This document shows positions 46,363 to 55,847 of a stretch of DNA of 64,000 nt, piece by piece. The position numbers were made by a program, and so were the translations under genes. Source of the stretch: Pseudomonas sp. VD-NE ins. GTDB lineage: Bacteria; Pseudomonadota; Gammaproteobacteria; Pseudomonadales; Pseudomonadaceae. Position 1 is the stretch's first letter. Each line of letters begins with the position of its first letter. The stretch lies in the NCBI RefSeq assembly GCF_031882575.1, contig NZ_CP134772.1, positions 2,065,001 through 2,129,000 on the forward strand, written 5' to 3'. Under the pieces are notes generated by a model that worked only from the letters and a program-made list of their open reading frames with translations, did no database searches and had not been told where the DNA came from.

Positions 46363-47382
46363 ATGTACACCCTGGCCCGTCAGCTGTTGTTCAAACTTTC
46401 CCCGGAAACCTCCCACGATCTGTCGCTGGATCTGATCGGCGCGGGTGGGCGTTTGGGCCTCAACGGCTTGCTGTGCAAGGCGCCGGCAAAGAAGCCGGTG
46501 ACGGTCATGGGCCTCGAGTTTCCGAACCCGGTGGGTCTGGCGGCCGGTCTGGACAAGAACGGCGCGGCCATCGATGGCTTCGCGCAACTGGGTTTCGGTT
46601 TTGTCGAAATCGGCACCGTGACCCCACGCCCGCAGCCGGGCAATCCGAAGCCACGGATCTTCCGCCTGCCGGAAGCCGAAGCAATCATCAACCGCATGGG
46701 TTTCAACAACCTCGGTGTCGATAACCTTTTGGCGCGCGTTGCCGCCGCTAAGTACAAAGGCGTGCTGGGCATCAACATCGGCAAGAACTTCGATACGCCG
46801 GTCGAGCGCGCGGTCGACGATTACCTGATCTGCCTTGACAAGGTTTACGCCCACGCCAGCTATGTGACGGTCAACGTCAGCTCGCCGAACACCCCGGGCC
46901 TGCGCAGCCTGCAGTTTGGTGATTCGCTGAAGCAGTTGCTCGCCGATCTGGCCACACGCCGCGCCGAACTGGCGTTGCGTCACGGCAAACATGTGCCGCT
47001 GGCGATCAAGATCGCGCCGGACATGACCGATGAAGAAACCGCGCAGGTTGCTCAGGCGCTGATCGAAACCGGCATGGACGCGGTGATCGCGACCAACACC
47101 ACCCTCAGCCGTGTTGGTGTCGAAGGCATGGAGCATGGCGACGAGGCGGGTGGCTTGTCGGGCGCGCCAGTGCGGGAGAAGAGCACGAACACCGTGAAGG
47201 TGCTGGCGGGTGAGTTGGCGGGTCGGTTGCCGATCATTGCGGCGGGCGGGATTACTGAAGGCAAACATGCGGCTGAGAAGATTCTGGCGGGTGCGAGCCT
47301 GGTGCAGATCTACTCTGGCTTCATCTATAAAGGCCCGGCGCTGATCCGTGAATCGGTAGACGCAATCGCCGCCCTGCGCTGA
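46363..47382 (+). CDS. pyrD: Dihydroorotate dehydrogenase (quinone), class 2
   Basis: A 339-residue FMN flavoprotein of pyrimidine synthesis, bound to the inner membrane and passing electrons to ubiquinone. The class 2 N-terminal membrane-associating helix pair is [29 protein letters not shown]/substrate blocks: [46 protein letters not shown] (catalytic serine), and ATNTTLSR. The open frame reaches back to 45106, but the upstream part is the shadow of nasS; MYTLARQ is the family start. Confidence 0.96.
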   Translation: MYTLARQLLFKLSPETSHDLSLDLIGAGGRLGLNGLLCKAPAKKPVTVMGLEFPNPVGLAAGLDKNGAAIDGFAQLGFGFVEIGTVTPRPQPGNPKPRIFRLPEAEAIINRMGFNNLGVDNLLARVAAAKYKGVLGINIGKNFDTPVERAVDDYLICLDKVYAHASYVTVNVSSPNTPGLRSLQFGDSLKQLLADLATRRAELALRHGKHVPLAIKIAPDMTDEETAQVAQALIETGMDAVIATNTTLSRVGVEGMEHGDEAGGLSGAPVREKSTNTVKVLAGELAGRLPIIAAGGITEGKHAAEKILAGASLVQIYSGFIYKGPALIRESVDAIAALR

Positions 47383-47388
47383 TCTCTT

Positions 47389-47478
47389 GTGGGAGCGAGC
47401 CTGCTCGCGAAAGCGGCGTGTCAGTCACAGAAATATTGACTGAACTGGCACCTTCGCGAGCAGGCTCGCTCCCACAGG
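47389..47478. repeat. REP pair, class A
   Basis: Inverted class A arms (TGTGGGAGCGAGCCTGCTCG and complement) just after the pyrD stop. Confidence 0.95.
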
Positions 47479-47514
47479 TTTCGTGTTCCAGCACAAAAAA
47501 TGAGTTTTCCGGCA

Positions 47515-47540
47515 TAAAAAAGGGCTCCTCGAAGGAGCCC
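47515..47540 (-). terminator. Intrinsic terminator of rmf
   Basis: AGGAGCCC/GGGCTCCT stem with a three-base loop; on the minus strand it is followed by TTTTTTT (47521-47515). It lies about 85 bp after the rmf stop and is oriented for rmf. Confidence 0.88.
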
Positions 47541-47625
47541 CTGGGCCGGAGCCCGCCGTCCGGGAAGGACGTGCATGGTAAGTCGTTACAAATTCAGATT
47601 GTCGTGTCGGAATTAATGCCCTGTG

Positions 47626-47841
47626 TCAGCCGACGGCGTGAAGTTCGTTGAGTCTGTGGATTCCCGCAGTGCCGGTCATACCGTCCCAGTTGTCGCCGCG
47701 TCCTTCTCGCCAGCCGTTAATCCAGGCTTGGCGTACCGACGGTAGAGTAAATGGGCAAAGCTCACGGGATTTGCCACCAACGCCATATTGATATCCGCGC
47801 AAAAATGCTCTTTCCAACGGATCACGCTTAAGTCTTCTCAT
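47626..47841 (-). CDS. rmf: Ribosome modulation factor
   Basis: A 71-residue basic protein beginning MRRLKRDPLERAFLRGYQYGVGGKSRELCPF. It matches RMF, which dimerizes 70S ribosomes into inactive 100S particles in stationary phase. Conserved blocks are RAFLRGYQYGV and RQAWINGWREGRGDNWDGM. A GAGG-like site is about 11 bp before the ATG. The gene is single, ends at its own terminator, and has a palindrome in its leader. Confidence 0.95.
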   Translation of the reverse strand: MRRLKRDPLERAFLRGYQYGVGGKSRELCPFTLPSVRQAWINGWREGRGDNWDGMTGTAGIHRLNELHAVG

Positions 47842-48100
47842 AGGGTGTTTCCCTCACTTGTTGACTGTTTTGTGTCGCGTTGACCTCAACTGAGGTCTGG
47901 CAGAAGAAACCTGCCATGGTGCGGCTCGCTGCCGGCGTGGCGAGCCAAGGTGTTGACGCCGTTGCGACGTCAACCTGTGTTCAGTTCTAACCAATGAGTC
48001 ACACCGAGGGAATGATCGTTTTGTCATAAGGACGTAACGAAATTAGTGCTACAGCCATAAGTAACGACGGGTTTCATGCACGGTTTTTCAGCAAACCCCG
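47842..48100. other. rmf 5' region (no gene seen)
   Basis: It carries GACCTCA-AC-TGAGGTC (47882-47897), a seven-bp-arm palindrome, and GGCAG...CTGCC (47899-47916), both upstream of rmf on the minus strand. They could affect rmf expression or messenger stability. No protein-coding signal found. Confidence 0.45.
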
Positions 48101-48101
48101 G

Positions 48102-48205
48102 TATGATCGGCCTCGCGCTGGATGATGGGGTTAATTCTTTAGTGAGAATGACCCACGTTTGCGCTGGGGTATAAAGCGACGAAGGGTCGCTTTAAGACTT
48201 TTTGT
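48102..48205 (+). ncRNA. Possible small RNA or attenuated leader ahead of rlmL
   Basis: A TATGAT -10-like box near 48102-48107 is followed about 66 bp later by AAAGCGAC-GAAGG-GTCGCTTT (48173-48193) and AAGACTTTTTG. This could give a transcript of roughly 90 bases, or a terminator in the rlmL leader. Nothing here codes for protein. No known family was recognized. Confidence 0.35.
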
Positions 48206-48373
48206 TTCATCAACTTTTTTATCTGTCCCGGCATCTAAGCTCTTTTAACCCGAGCAGCGGGGATGGAACGGCACACCTTCGTGCCACGCGGGCGTTCTTT
48301 TAGAAAAGCGCCTGATTGAAAACCGGATCGGCAATGCGTTGCCGATTCACTAGCCAAAGGCTCTGGAAATACC

Positions 48374-50644
48374 ATGTCCGACCGTTTCGAACTCTTCCTC
48401 ACTTCCCCTAAAGGCCTTGAAGGCCTGCTCATCGAGGAAGCCGTCGGGCTTGGCCTTGAAGAAGCGCGCGAGCACACTTCCGCCGTGCGTGGCATGGCGA
48501 CCATGGAAACCGCTTATCGCCTGTGCCTCTGGTCGCGTCTGGCCAACCGCGTGTTGCTGGTGCTCAAGCGCTTCCCGATGAAAGACGCTGAAGACCTCTA
48601 CCACGGCGTGCTCGACATCGACTGGCAGGATCACATGCTCAGCGATGGCACCCTGGCTGTTGAATTCAGCGGTCACGGTTCCGGCATCGACAACACCCAT
48701 TTCGGCGCCTTGAAAGTCAAAGACGCCATCGTCGACAAACTGCGCACCCCACAGGGCGACCGTCCGTCGATCGACAAGCTCAACCCGGACCTGCGCATTC
48801 ACCTGCGTCTGGATCGCGGCGAAGCGATTCTTTCCCTTGATCTGTCCGGCCACAGCCTGCACCAGCGCGGCTATCGCTTGCAGCAGGGCGCTGCACCGCT
48901 GAAGGAAAACCTCGCGGCGGCGATCCTGATCCGTTCCGGCTGGCCACGTATCGCCGCTGAAGGCGGCGCGCTGGCTGACCCGATGTGCGGTGTCGGTACG
49001 TTCCTCGTCGAAGCCGGCATGATCGCCGCCGACATGGCGCCGAACCTGCGTCGTGAGCAGTGGGGCTTCACCGCCTGGCTAGGTCACGTCCCGGCGATGT
49101 GGAAAAAACTCCATGAAGAAGCCGTTGAACGTGCCGCTGCCGGTCTGGCCAAGCCACCGTTGTGGATTCGTGGCTACGAAGCTGATCCACGTCTGATTCA
49201 GCCGGGCCGCAACAACGTTGAGCGTGCCGGCCTGAGCGAGTGGATCAAGATCTACCAGGGCGAAGTCGCGACCTTCGAGCCGCGTCCGGATCAGAACCAG
49301 AAAGGTCTGGTCATCTGCAACCCGCCGTACGGCGAGCGTCTCGGTGACGAAGCCAGCCTGTTGTACCTCTACCAGAACCTCGGCGAGCGTCTGCGTCAGG
49401 CTTGCCTGAACTGGGAAGCGGCGGTGTTCACCGGCGCGCCGGATCTGGGCAAGCGCATGGGCATCCGCAGCCACAAACAGTATTCGTTCTGGAACGGCGC
49501 GTTGCCGTGCAAACTGCTGTTGATCAAAGTGCTGCCGGATCAGTTCGTCACCGGCGAGCGTCGCACCCCGGAACAGCGTCAGGCCGAGCGCGAGCAAGCG
49601 GCTTACGATCAGACCCCGGACGAACCGCAAGAGCGCAAGTTCAACAAGAACGGTAACCCGATCAAACCGACGCCAGCCCCGGCACCAGTGATCGAGCAGC
49701 CGCGCTTGAGCGAAGGCGGGCAGATGTTTGCCAACCGTCTGCAAAAGAACCTCAAGGCCATGGGCAAGTGGGTCAAGCGCGAAGGCATTGATTGCTACCG
49801 CGTCTACGATGCCGACATGCCTGAGTACGCGATGGCGATCGACCTGTACCACGATTGGGTGCACGTCCAGGAATACGCCGCGCCGAAGTCCATCGATCCG
49901 GAAAAAGCCTCGGCACGGATGTTCGATGCACTGGCAGCGATCCCGCAGGCGCTGAACGTCGACAAGAGCCGCGTGGTGGTCAAGCGTCGCGAGCGCCAGA
50001 GCGGCACCAAGCAGTACGAGCGTCAGGCTGCGCAAGGCAAGTTCAATGAAGTCAGCGAGGGCGGCGTGAAGTTGCTGGTCAACCTCACCGACTACCTCGA
50101 CACCGGCCTGTTCCTCGATCACCGCCCGATGCGCATGCGCATTCAGAAAGAGGCCGCCGGCAAGCGCTTCCTCAATCTGTTCTGCTACACCGCGACCGCC
50201 AGCGTGCATGCGGCCAAGGGTGGTGCGCGCAGCACCACCAGCGTCGATCTGTCGAAAACCTACCTCGACTGGGCACGTCGCAACCTGTCGCTGAACGGCT
50301 TCTCGGACAAGAACCGTCTGGAGCAGGGCGATGTGATGGCTTGGCTGGAAAGCAGCCGTGACGAGTACGACCTGATCTTCATCGATCCGCCGACCTTCTC
50401 CAACTCCAAGCGCATGGAAGGCATCTTCGACGTGCAACGTGATCAGGTGCAGTTGATCGACCTGGCCATGGCCCGTCTGGCGCCCGGCGGTGTGCTGTAT
50501 TTCTCCAACAACTTCCGCAAGTTCCAGTTGGAAGAAAACCTCGCCGAGCGTTACGCGGTTGAGGAAATCAGCGCGCAGACCATCGACCCGGATTTTGCCC
50601 GTAACACCAAGATCCACCGCGCCTGGAAAATCACGGCTCGTTGA
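48374..50644 (+). CDS. rlmL: 23S rRNA (guanine-N2/N7) methyltransferase RlmKL
   Basis: A 756-residue two-enzyme fusion. The N-terminal half has a THUMP domain and the RlmL methyltransferase (23S G2445), with the catalytic NPPYGERLG near residue 315 and DPMCGVGTFLVEA. The C-terminal half is the RlmK methyltransferase (23S G2069), with FLNLFCYTATASVHAAKGGA and DPPTFSNSKRMEG. Starts at MSDRFELFLTSPKGLE. Normal length. Alone in its unit; a hairpin follows the stop. Confidence 0.95.
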   Translation: MSDRFELFLTSPKGLEGLLIEEAVGLGLEEAREHTSAVRGMATMETAYRLCLWSRLANRVLLVLKRFPMKDAEDLYHGVLDIDWQDHMLSDGTLAVEFSGHGSGIDNTHFGALKVKDAIVDKLRTPQGDRPSIDKLNPDLRIHLRLDRGEAILSLDLSGHSLHQRGYRLQQGAAPLKENLAAAILIRSGWPRIAAEGGALADPMCGVGTFLVEAGMIAADMAPNLRREQWGFTAWLGHVPAMWKKLHEEAVERAAAGLAKPPLWIRGYEADPRLIQPGRNNVERAGLSEWIKIYQGEVATFEPRPDQNQKGLVICNPPYGERLGDEASLLYLYQNLGERLRQACLNWEAAVFTGAPDLGKRMGIRSHKQYSFWNGALPCKLLLIKVLPDQFVTGERRTPEQRQAEREQAAYDQTPDEPQERKFNKNGNPIKPTPAPAPVIEQPRLSEGGQMFANRLQKNLKAMGKWVKREGIDCYRVYDADMPEYAMAIDLYHDWVHVQEYAAPKSIDPEKASARMFDALAAIPQALNVDKSRVVVKRRERQSGTKQYERQAAQGKFNEVSEGGVKLLVNLTDYLDTGLFLDHRPMRMRIQKEAAGKRFLNLFCYTATASVHAAKGGARSTTSVDLSKTYLDWARRNLSLNGFSDKNRLEQGDVMAWLESSRDEYDLIFIDPPTFSNSKRMEGIFDVQRDQVQLIDLAMARLAPGGVLYFSNNFRKFQLEENLAERYAVEEISAQTIDPDFARNTKIHRAWKITAR

Positions 50645-50660
50645 CGCTTTGCGCAATTGG

Positions 50661-50696
50661 ATCCACAGAGCCTTGATTTTTAAAGGCTCCGTGGAT
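50661..50696 (+). terminator. Hairpin after rlmL
   Basis: ATCCACAGAGCCTT...AAAGGCTCCGTGGAT is a 14-bp stem with one mismatch around GATTTTT. The T-run is in the loop, not after the stem, so it is a weak terminator at best. Confidence 0.55.
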
Positions 50697-50789
50697 CTGC
50701 CCGCGCTAGCTAAATTAGTGGCTAATAGCTATAACTCACACACGGTCAATGGGGTTTTCCCGTAAATGCTGGCGTAGTGAGTTGTCTTT

Positions 50790-53171
50790 ATGTCGTTGCA
50801 CCCCGTGCGCCCAAAGATTCTGGGTTTCATCAGTGAAGACGTCTCGGCCTGGCTGGTCGCGCTACTGGTATTGCTCGCCGGCGGGATTCTCACGGGGCTG
50901 CTCGCCTGGGCCACCCTCAATCAGTTCCAGCAACAAACCCGTCAGCGTTTTCAACTGCTGGCCAACGAACGTTACACCCGCATCGAAGAACGCTTTCAGG
51001 ATCAGGAACAACGCCTCGACGGCCTGCGCCGCTTCTTCGCCAACTCCGAATCGGTGTCCCGCGCCGAATTCGACGGTTACACCCACCCCTTATTGATGCG
51101 TACCCAGGCCTATTCGTTTGCCCTCAAGGTCAGTGGTGCCGAGCGCGCTGCATTCGAGCAGCGCGTGCGCGACGAAGGCCTGACCCACTTCACGATCCGT
51201 GAGCTGAATGCACAGGGCGAGCTGCAACTGGCCGGCGTGCGCGATGCCTACGTGCCAGTGCTCTACAGTCAGACGCAAAGTCGGCTCGGTTCACCGTTGG
51301 GGTATGACTTGCTGGCGCAGCCGTTGCGCCGCGACACCCTGCAGCGTGCCGACAAGCTTGGCGGTCTGGCGGTGTCGCAACCGATGCATCTGGTCAGTAT
51401 CGAGCCGTCCTATGCACGCGGTGTGCTGCTGGTGGCGCCAGTGAGTCGTAATGGCGAGCGGCAGTCGTTTGGTTACGTGATGGCGGTGATCAGCATGCGT
51501 CAGTTACTGGCCGACGGTTTACCGGACGCCTTCCATGACTATCTGTCGGTACGCATTCTCGATCTGTCGACCAATGATCAGCACGAAGTGTTGTTCGAGT
51601 CGACCAATGAGCCGGCACCGAGCGACCTGTCCGCGACGCGCCTGGTGCGCATGGCAGATCATGATTATCAGGTCGATATTCTGCCGAGCGATGCGTTTGC
51701 TCAGGCCAACCATTCGTCGGTCGGCAGCGTGATCATTCTGGGTGGCTTGCTCAGTCTGCTGCTCAGCGCCTTGCTCTACGTGCTGGTCAGTCAGCGCCAG
51801 CGTGCCTTGCGCATGGTCGAGCTGCGCACGCAGGAGTTGCATGCCAGCGAACAGGAGCTGCGTGGCACCCACGGGCAATTGCGCGGCGTGCTCAATGCGG
51901 CGACGCAAGTGGCGATCATCGCCACCGACTTGCGCGGCGTGATCAACACCTTCAACCCCGGCGCCGAGCAAATGCTCGGTTACAGCAGCGCCGAAGTCGT
52001 CGGTCACATGACCCTGGAAAACCTGCACCTGCCCCGCGAGCTGACGGCCCGCGCCGCCGAATTGAGTGCGCGCTACGGCAAAACCATTCCGACCTGCCAC
52101 GCGATGCTGGTCGAGGGCGGCGAAGTCGGCGGTCACGAGGCCCGCGAGTGGACGCTGGTGCGCAGCGATGGCAGTCATTTGCCAGTGAACATGCTCGCCA
52201 CGCCAGTCCTGGATGAGCAGGGTTTATGGGTCGGGCATCTGGCGATCTGCATCGACATCACCGAGCGCAAGCGCGTGCACGAGGTGCTGGCGGCGCGGGA
52301 TGTGTTGCTGAAGAAACTCAGCGCCCACGTGCCCGGTGGCATCTATCAATTCAAGATGGAATTCGACGGACGCTTCAGTGTGATCTACGCCAGCGACGGC
52401 ATCCGCGATATCTACGAGCTGGAGCCAGACGTCCTGCTGTTCAACGCCGAGGCGATCTTCACGCGTATTCATCCACAGGACGTTACCCGCGTGCGCTCTT
52501 CGATTCGCGCTTCGGCCGACAGCCTCAGTCCGTGGCGCGAGGAATACCGCGTGCAACTGCCCGAACGCGGCCTGCGCTGGGTGCGCGGCGAGGCGACGCC
52601 GGAAGAACTGCCGGGCGGCGGCGTGCTGTGGCACGGCTATATCTCGGACATTTCCGACCTGAAACGCGTGGAAGAAGAACTGCGCGCGCTGTCGGTGACC
52701 GACTCGCTGACCGGCATCCATAACCGCCGCTACTTTCAGGAACGCCTGACCACGGAAATGGCCCGGGTCGAGCGCGGTGGCGGCGAGCTGTCGGTGATCA
52801 TGCTCGACATCGACCACTTCAAACGCATCAACGATCAATACGGGCATGCCGTCGGCGACCGAGTGCTGCAGGCGGTGTGCGAGCGGATCGGCCATCGTTT
52901 GCGGCGTACCGATGTGTTCTGCCGTTTGGGCGGCGAGGAATTCATGGTGTTGTGCCCGGACATCGATGGTGAGCACGCGTACATGCTGGCGGTCGAACTG
53001 TGGCAGGGTTTGCGTGGCGCGCCGGTGGATGTGGTTGGCGTGGTGACCGCGAGCTTCGGTATCGCCAGTTGGCGATCGGGGGAGGGCGCAGATGCGCTGT
53101 TGCTCAGGGCGGATTCGGGTGTGTATATGGCGAAGCAGCGCGGGCGCGATCGTGTCGAACAGATGAGCTGA
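50790..53171 (+). CDS. CHASE-PAS-PAS diguanylate cyclase
   Basis: A 793-residue membrane sensor. One N-terminal helix (WLVALLVLLAGGILTGLLAWATL), a CHASE-like periplasmic domain (about 45-300), a second helix (VGSVIILGGLLSLLLSALLYVLV), two PAS domains with PAC-like ends (about 350-490 and 500-620), then a GGDEF domain (about 630-790). The active site reads RLGGEEFMV, so cyclase activity is likely. RRTD five residues ahead is the I-site for product inhibition. There is no EAL domain. The trigger is unknown; the CHASE domain points to a small external signal. Confidence 0.92.
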   Translation: MSLHPVRPKILGFISEDVSAWLVALLVLLAGGILTGLLAWATLNQFQQQTRQRFQLLANERYTRIEERFQDQEQRLDGLRRFFANSESVSRAEFDGYTHPLLMRTQAYSFALKVSGAERAAFEQRVRDEGLTHFTIRELNAQGELQLAGVRDAYVPVLYSQTQSRLGSPLGYDLLAQPLRRDTLQRADKLGGLAVSQPMHLVSIEPSYARGVLLVAPVSRNGERQSFGYVMAVISMRQLLADGLPDAFHDYLSVRILDLSTNDQHEVLFESTNEPAPSDLSATRLVRMADHDYQVDILPSDAFAQANHSSVGSVIILGGLLSLLLSALLYVLVSQRQRALRMVELRTQELHASEQELRGTHGQLRGVLNAATQVAIIATDLRGVINTFNPGAEQMLGYSSAEVVGHMTLENLHLPRELTARAAELSARYGKTIPTCHAMLVEGGEVGGHEAREWTLVRSDGSHLPVNMLATPVLDEQGLWVGHLAICIDITERKRVHEVLAARDVLLKKLSAHVPGGIYQFKMEFDGRFSVIYASDGIRDIYELEPDVLLFNAEAIFTRIHPQDVTRVRSSIRASADSLSPWREEYRVQLPERGLRWVRGEATPEELPGGGVLWHGYISDISDLKRVEEELRALSVTDSLTGIHNRRYFQERLTTEMARVERGGGELSVIMLDIDHFKRINDQYGHAVGDRVLQAVCERIGHRLRRTDVFCRLGGEEFMVLCPDIDGEHAYMLAVELWQGLRGAPVDVVGVVTASFGIASWRSGEGADALLLRADSGVYMAKQRGRDRVEQMS

Positions 53172-53190
53172 CTTCAATACACCGCAGCCC

Positions 53191-53284
53191 CTGTGGGAGC
53201 TGGCTTGCCAGCGATAGCGTCATTTCAGTCAGCATATTCAGTGACTGACATTCCGCAATCGCTGGCAAGCCAGCTCCCACAGGG
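53191..53284. repeat. REP pair, class C
   Basis: CCTGTGGGAGCTGGCTTGCC and its complement lie between the convergent cyclase and dacB genes. Confidence 0.95.
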
Positions 53285-53308
53285 GTTTGTGGTGTTGCCT
53301 GAACGGCG

Positions 53309-54769
53309 TTACAGCACCGAAGCGGTCTGCGGCAGTTTCGGCTGCTTGTACAGATCCAGCAGCACCTGATCCAGCACCGACGACGCCCCAAACGGTGCCT
53401 TGTCGTTCAGAATCGCCACTACCGCCCAGGTATTGCCATTTACATCACGGCTGAAACCGGCAATCGCCCGCACAGTGTTCAAAGTACCGGTCTTGACGTG
53501 GGCTTCGCCGCGCATTGCCGTGGTCTTCAGGCGTTTGCGCATGGTGCCGTCGGTGCCGGCAATCGGCAGCGAGCTGATGTATTCAGCGGCATACGGGCTG
53601 TGCCACGCCGCTTGCAGCATGCCCGCCATTTCACGGGCGCTGACGCGTTCGGCGCGGGAAAGCCCGGAGCCGTTCTCCATCACCAGATGCGGCGCGGTGA
53701 TGCCTTTCTTCGCCAGCCACTGGCGCACTACGCGTTGCGCAGCCTTGGCGTCATCACCGTCGGCGTCGTTGCGGAATTTCTGCCCCAGGCTGAGGAACAG
53801 TTGCTGAGCCATGGTGTTGTTACTGTATTTGTTGATGTCGCGGATGATTTCCGCCAGATCCGGGGAGTAGGCACGCGCGAGCAGTTTGGCGTTGCCCGGA
53901 GTCGAGGCCAGACGATCCTTGCCCTGAATGCTGCCGCCCAGTTCCTTCCAGATCGCGCGCACGGCGCCGGCGGTGTAGGTCGCGTGGTCGAGCAGCGACA
54001 GGTAGGTCTGCGAGCTGCAACCTTCGCCCAACTGGCCGGCCACGGTCACGGTCACGCTGCCATCCGCCTCTGGCACCGGGTTGTAGCGCACGCCGCCGGC
54101 GCATTGCTTGGAGGGCAGGGCTTTGACGGTGTTGGCGATGTGGATGCTGGCAATCGGCGGTTCAACCGAAATCAGCACCCGGCCATTATCGTTACGGGCG
54201 ACGAAACGCAGGGCTTTGAGGTTGACCAGCAACGAGTCGGGTTTGACCAGGAACGGTTTGTTCTCGTCATTGCCGTCATCGTTGAATTCCGGCAGTTGCG
54301 GCTGCACGAAGAAGTTGCGGTCGAGGATCAGGTCGCCCGTGATCTGGGTCACGCCGTTGGCGCGCAGGTCGCGCATCAGCAGCCAGAGTTTTTCCATGTT
54401 CAGCTTTGGATCACCGCCACCCTTGAGGTAGAGGTTGCCGTTGAGGATGCCGCCATTGAGGTCACCGTCGGTGTAGAACTCGGTTTTCCACTGATGATTG
54501 GGGCCGAGCATTTCCAGTGCCGCGTAAGTGGTCACCAGTTTCATCGTCGAGGCCGGGTTGACCGACACGTCGGCGTTGAACACGGTCGGCGTGCCCGGGC
54601 CATCCAGCGGCACCATCACCAACGACAGGGCGCTGGGCTGCAATTTGCTCGCCTTGAGGGCTTTTTCAACGTTGGGGGTCAGGGAAGTATTGATGGTGGC
54701 AGCAGAAACAGGCAGGGCCAGAGGCAGAAGAAGGCCGGCCAGTAACAGTGGACGCAACGATTTGATCAT
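53309..54769 (-). CDS. dacB: D-alanyl-D-alanine carboxypeptidase/endopeptidase (PBP4)
   Basis: A 486-residue periplasmic penicillin-binding protein of class C. The signal peptide is MIKSLRPLLLAGLLLPLALPVSAA. The active-site triad motifs are STMK in NPASTMKLVTTYA, SNN in YSNNTMAQQLF, and KTG in HVKTGTLNTVRAI. A large insertion between the first two motifs is usual for this class. It trims cross-linked peptidoglycan. Single gene. Confidence 0.95.
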   Translation of the reverse strand: MIKSLRPLLLAGLLLPLALPVSAATINTSLTPNVEKALKASKLQPSALSLVMVPLDGPGTPTVFNADVSVNPASTMKLVTTYAALEMLGPNHQWKTEFYTDGDLNGGILNGNLYLKGGGDPKLNMEKLWLLMRDLRANGVTQITGDLILDRNFFVQPQLPEFNDDGNDENKPFLVKPDSLLVNLKALRFVARNDNGRVLISVEPPIASIHIANTVKALPSKQCAGGVRYNPVPEADGSVTVTVAGQLGEGCSSQTYLSLLDHATYTAGAVRAIWKELGGSIQGKDRLASTPGNAKLLARAYSPDLAEIIRDINKYSNNTMAQQLFLSLGQKFRNDADGDDAKAAQRVVRQWLAKKGITAPHLVMENGSGLSRAERVSAREMAGMLQAAWHSPYAAEYISSLPIAGTDGTMRKRLKTTAMRGEAHVKTGTLNTVRAIAGFSRDVNGNTWAVVAILNDKAPFGASSVLDQVLLDLYKQPKLPQTASVL

Positions 54770-55002
54770 ATGAAATAAAACCCTACAGTCGAGGGGAAAA
54801 TAACGAGGACATGGATGAAAAAGCCCTCAGCGGTCATGAAAGTGTCGGCATTATGCCCCAAGGTGTTACAGCTTGTGCCTTGTCTGGGCCGGCCAATACG
54901 TTATTTTTTTACAGGCGGTCTGCTTCAGGGGCCAGAGAGGCGGGCAATCGACGGCTTAAACTGGTAAAGTGCCGGCCGTTAATACTTATGAGGATTGTTC
55001 CA

Positions 55003-55347
55003 ATGGCGACTAACCGTTCCCAGCGTCTGCGCAAAAAACTGTGCGTTGATGAATTTCAAGAGCTGGGTTTCGAACTGAACCTGGACTTCAAAGAAGACTT
55101 GTCCGAAGAAGCCATTGACGCTTTCCTCGAAGCCTTCATCAAAGAAGCCATGGAAGCCAATGGTCTGGGTTATGTTGGCGGCGACGACTTCGGTCTGGTT
55201 TGCCTGCAGAAGCGTGGCTCGGTCAACGAAGAGCAACGTGCTGCCGTTGAAGCCTGGCTGAAAACCCGCTCCGAGCTGACCAAGTATGAAGTCAGCCCGT
55301 TGCTGGACGTTTGGTATCCGGAAAAGCCGATCAACGCGGCTAAGTGA
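55003..55347 (+). CDS. yggL: YggL family ribosome-associated protein
   Basis: A 114-residue acidic protein beginning MATNRSQRLRKKLCVDEFQELGFELN. It matches YggL (DUF469), reported to bind the large ribosomal subunit. Conserved ending: YEVSPLLDVWYP. The open frame goes back to 54811, but ATG 55003 follows AGGA-like sequence and starts the family. It ends at a strong terminator 5 bp on. Confidence 0.92.
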   Translation: MATNRSQRLRKKLCVDEFQELGFELNLDFKEDLSEEAIDAFLEAFIKEAMEANGLGYVGGDDFGLVCLQKRGSVNEEQRAAVEAWLKTRSELTKYEVSPLLDVWYPEKPINAAK

Positions 55348-55352
55348 TACTG

Positions 55353-55387
55353 AAAAAAACGGCGACCTGAGGGTCGCCGTTTTTTTT
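55353..55387. terminator. Intrinsic terminator of yggL
   Basis: ACGGCGACC-TGAG-GGTCGCCGT stem with A-run before and seven T after. Confidence 0.95.
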
Positions 55388-55438
55388 CGTCTGGTGTTTG
55401 GGTGTTTGGGTGTTGGGCTTGGGTATTGTGGTGCGTCT

Positions 55439-55841
55439 ACCCCTCATCGGAACGCCGCCCGCCCAGCCCTCTCCCCCTGGAGAGGGAGCCGATTTGCGAG
55501 CTGTTCAACACCTGAGTTCGACTCGGTATCCCACGTCGGCGTATGTCTTCCAGACACCTCGGTCAGTCCCCTCTCCCTATGGGAGTGAGGGAGAGGGAGC
55601 CGACTTGTGTGCTTTTCAAAATTTGAGTTCAACTCGGTATCCCACGTCGGCGTATGTCTTCCAGACACCTCGGTCAGTCCCCTCTCCCTATGGGAGTGAG
55701 GGAGAGGGAGCCGACTTGTGTGCTTTTCAAAATTTGAGTTCAACTCGGTATCCCACGTCGGCGTATTTCTTCCAAGCACCTCGGTCAGTCCCCTCTCCCC
55801 CGGGGAGAGGGGTAGGCGGGCGGCGTTCCGATGAGGGGCTT
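55439..55841. repeat. Composite REP element, class D, with three 111-bp tandem units
   Basis: Outer arms: CCCCTCATCGGAACGCCGCC... and its complement near 55818-55841, with the same extra segment (GGAACGCCGCCCGCC) in both. Between them a unit with GAGTTCxACTCGGTATCCCA recurs at 55514, 55625 and 55736: 111-bp period. Each unit ends in a CCCTCTCCC hairpin. The 500-bp yggL-benE gap has no gene; open frames on both strands here follow from the period being a multiple of three. Confidence 0.9.
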
Positions 55842-55847
55842 TTGACC

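Noticed and set aside
48235..48504. An 89-codon minus-strand frame over the rlmL start
   Set aside because: Ser/Arg-rich, no ribosome site, mostly antisense to rlmL.
55500..55800. Regularly spaced repeats suggesting a CRISPR array
   Set aside because: The whole 111-bp unit is repeated, including the would-be spacers, and there are no cas genes.
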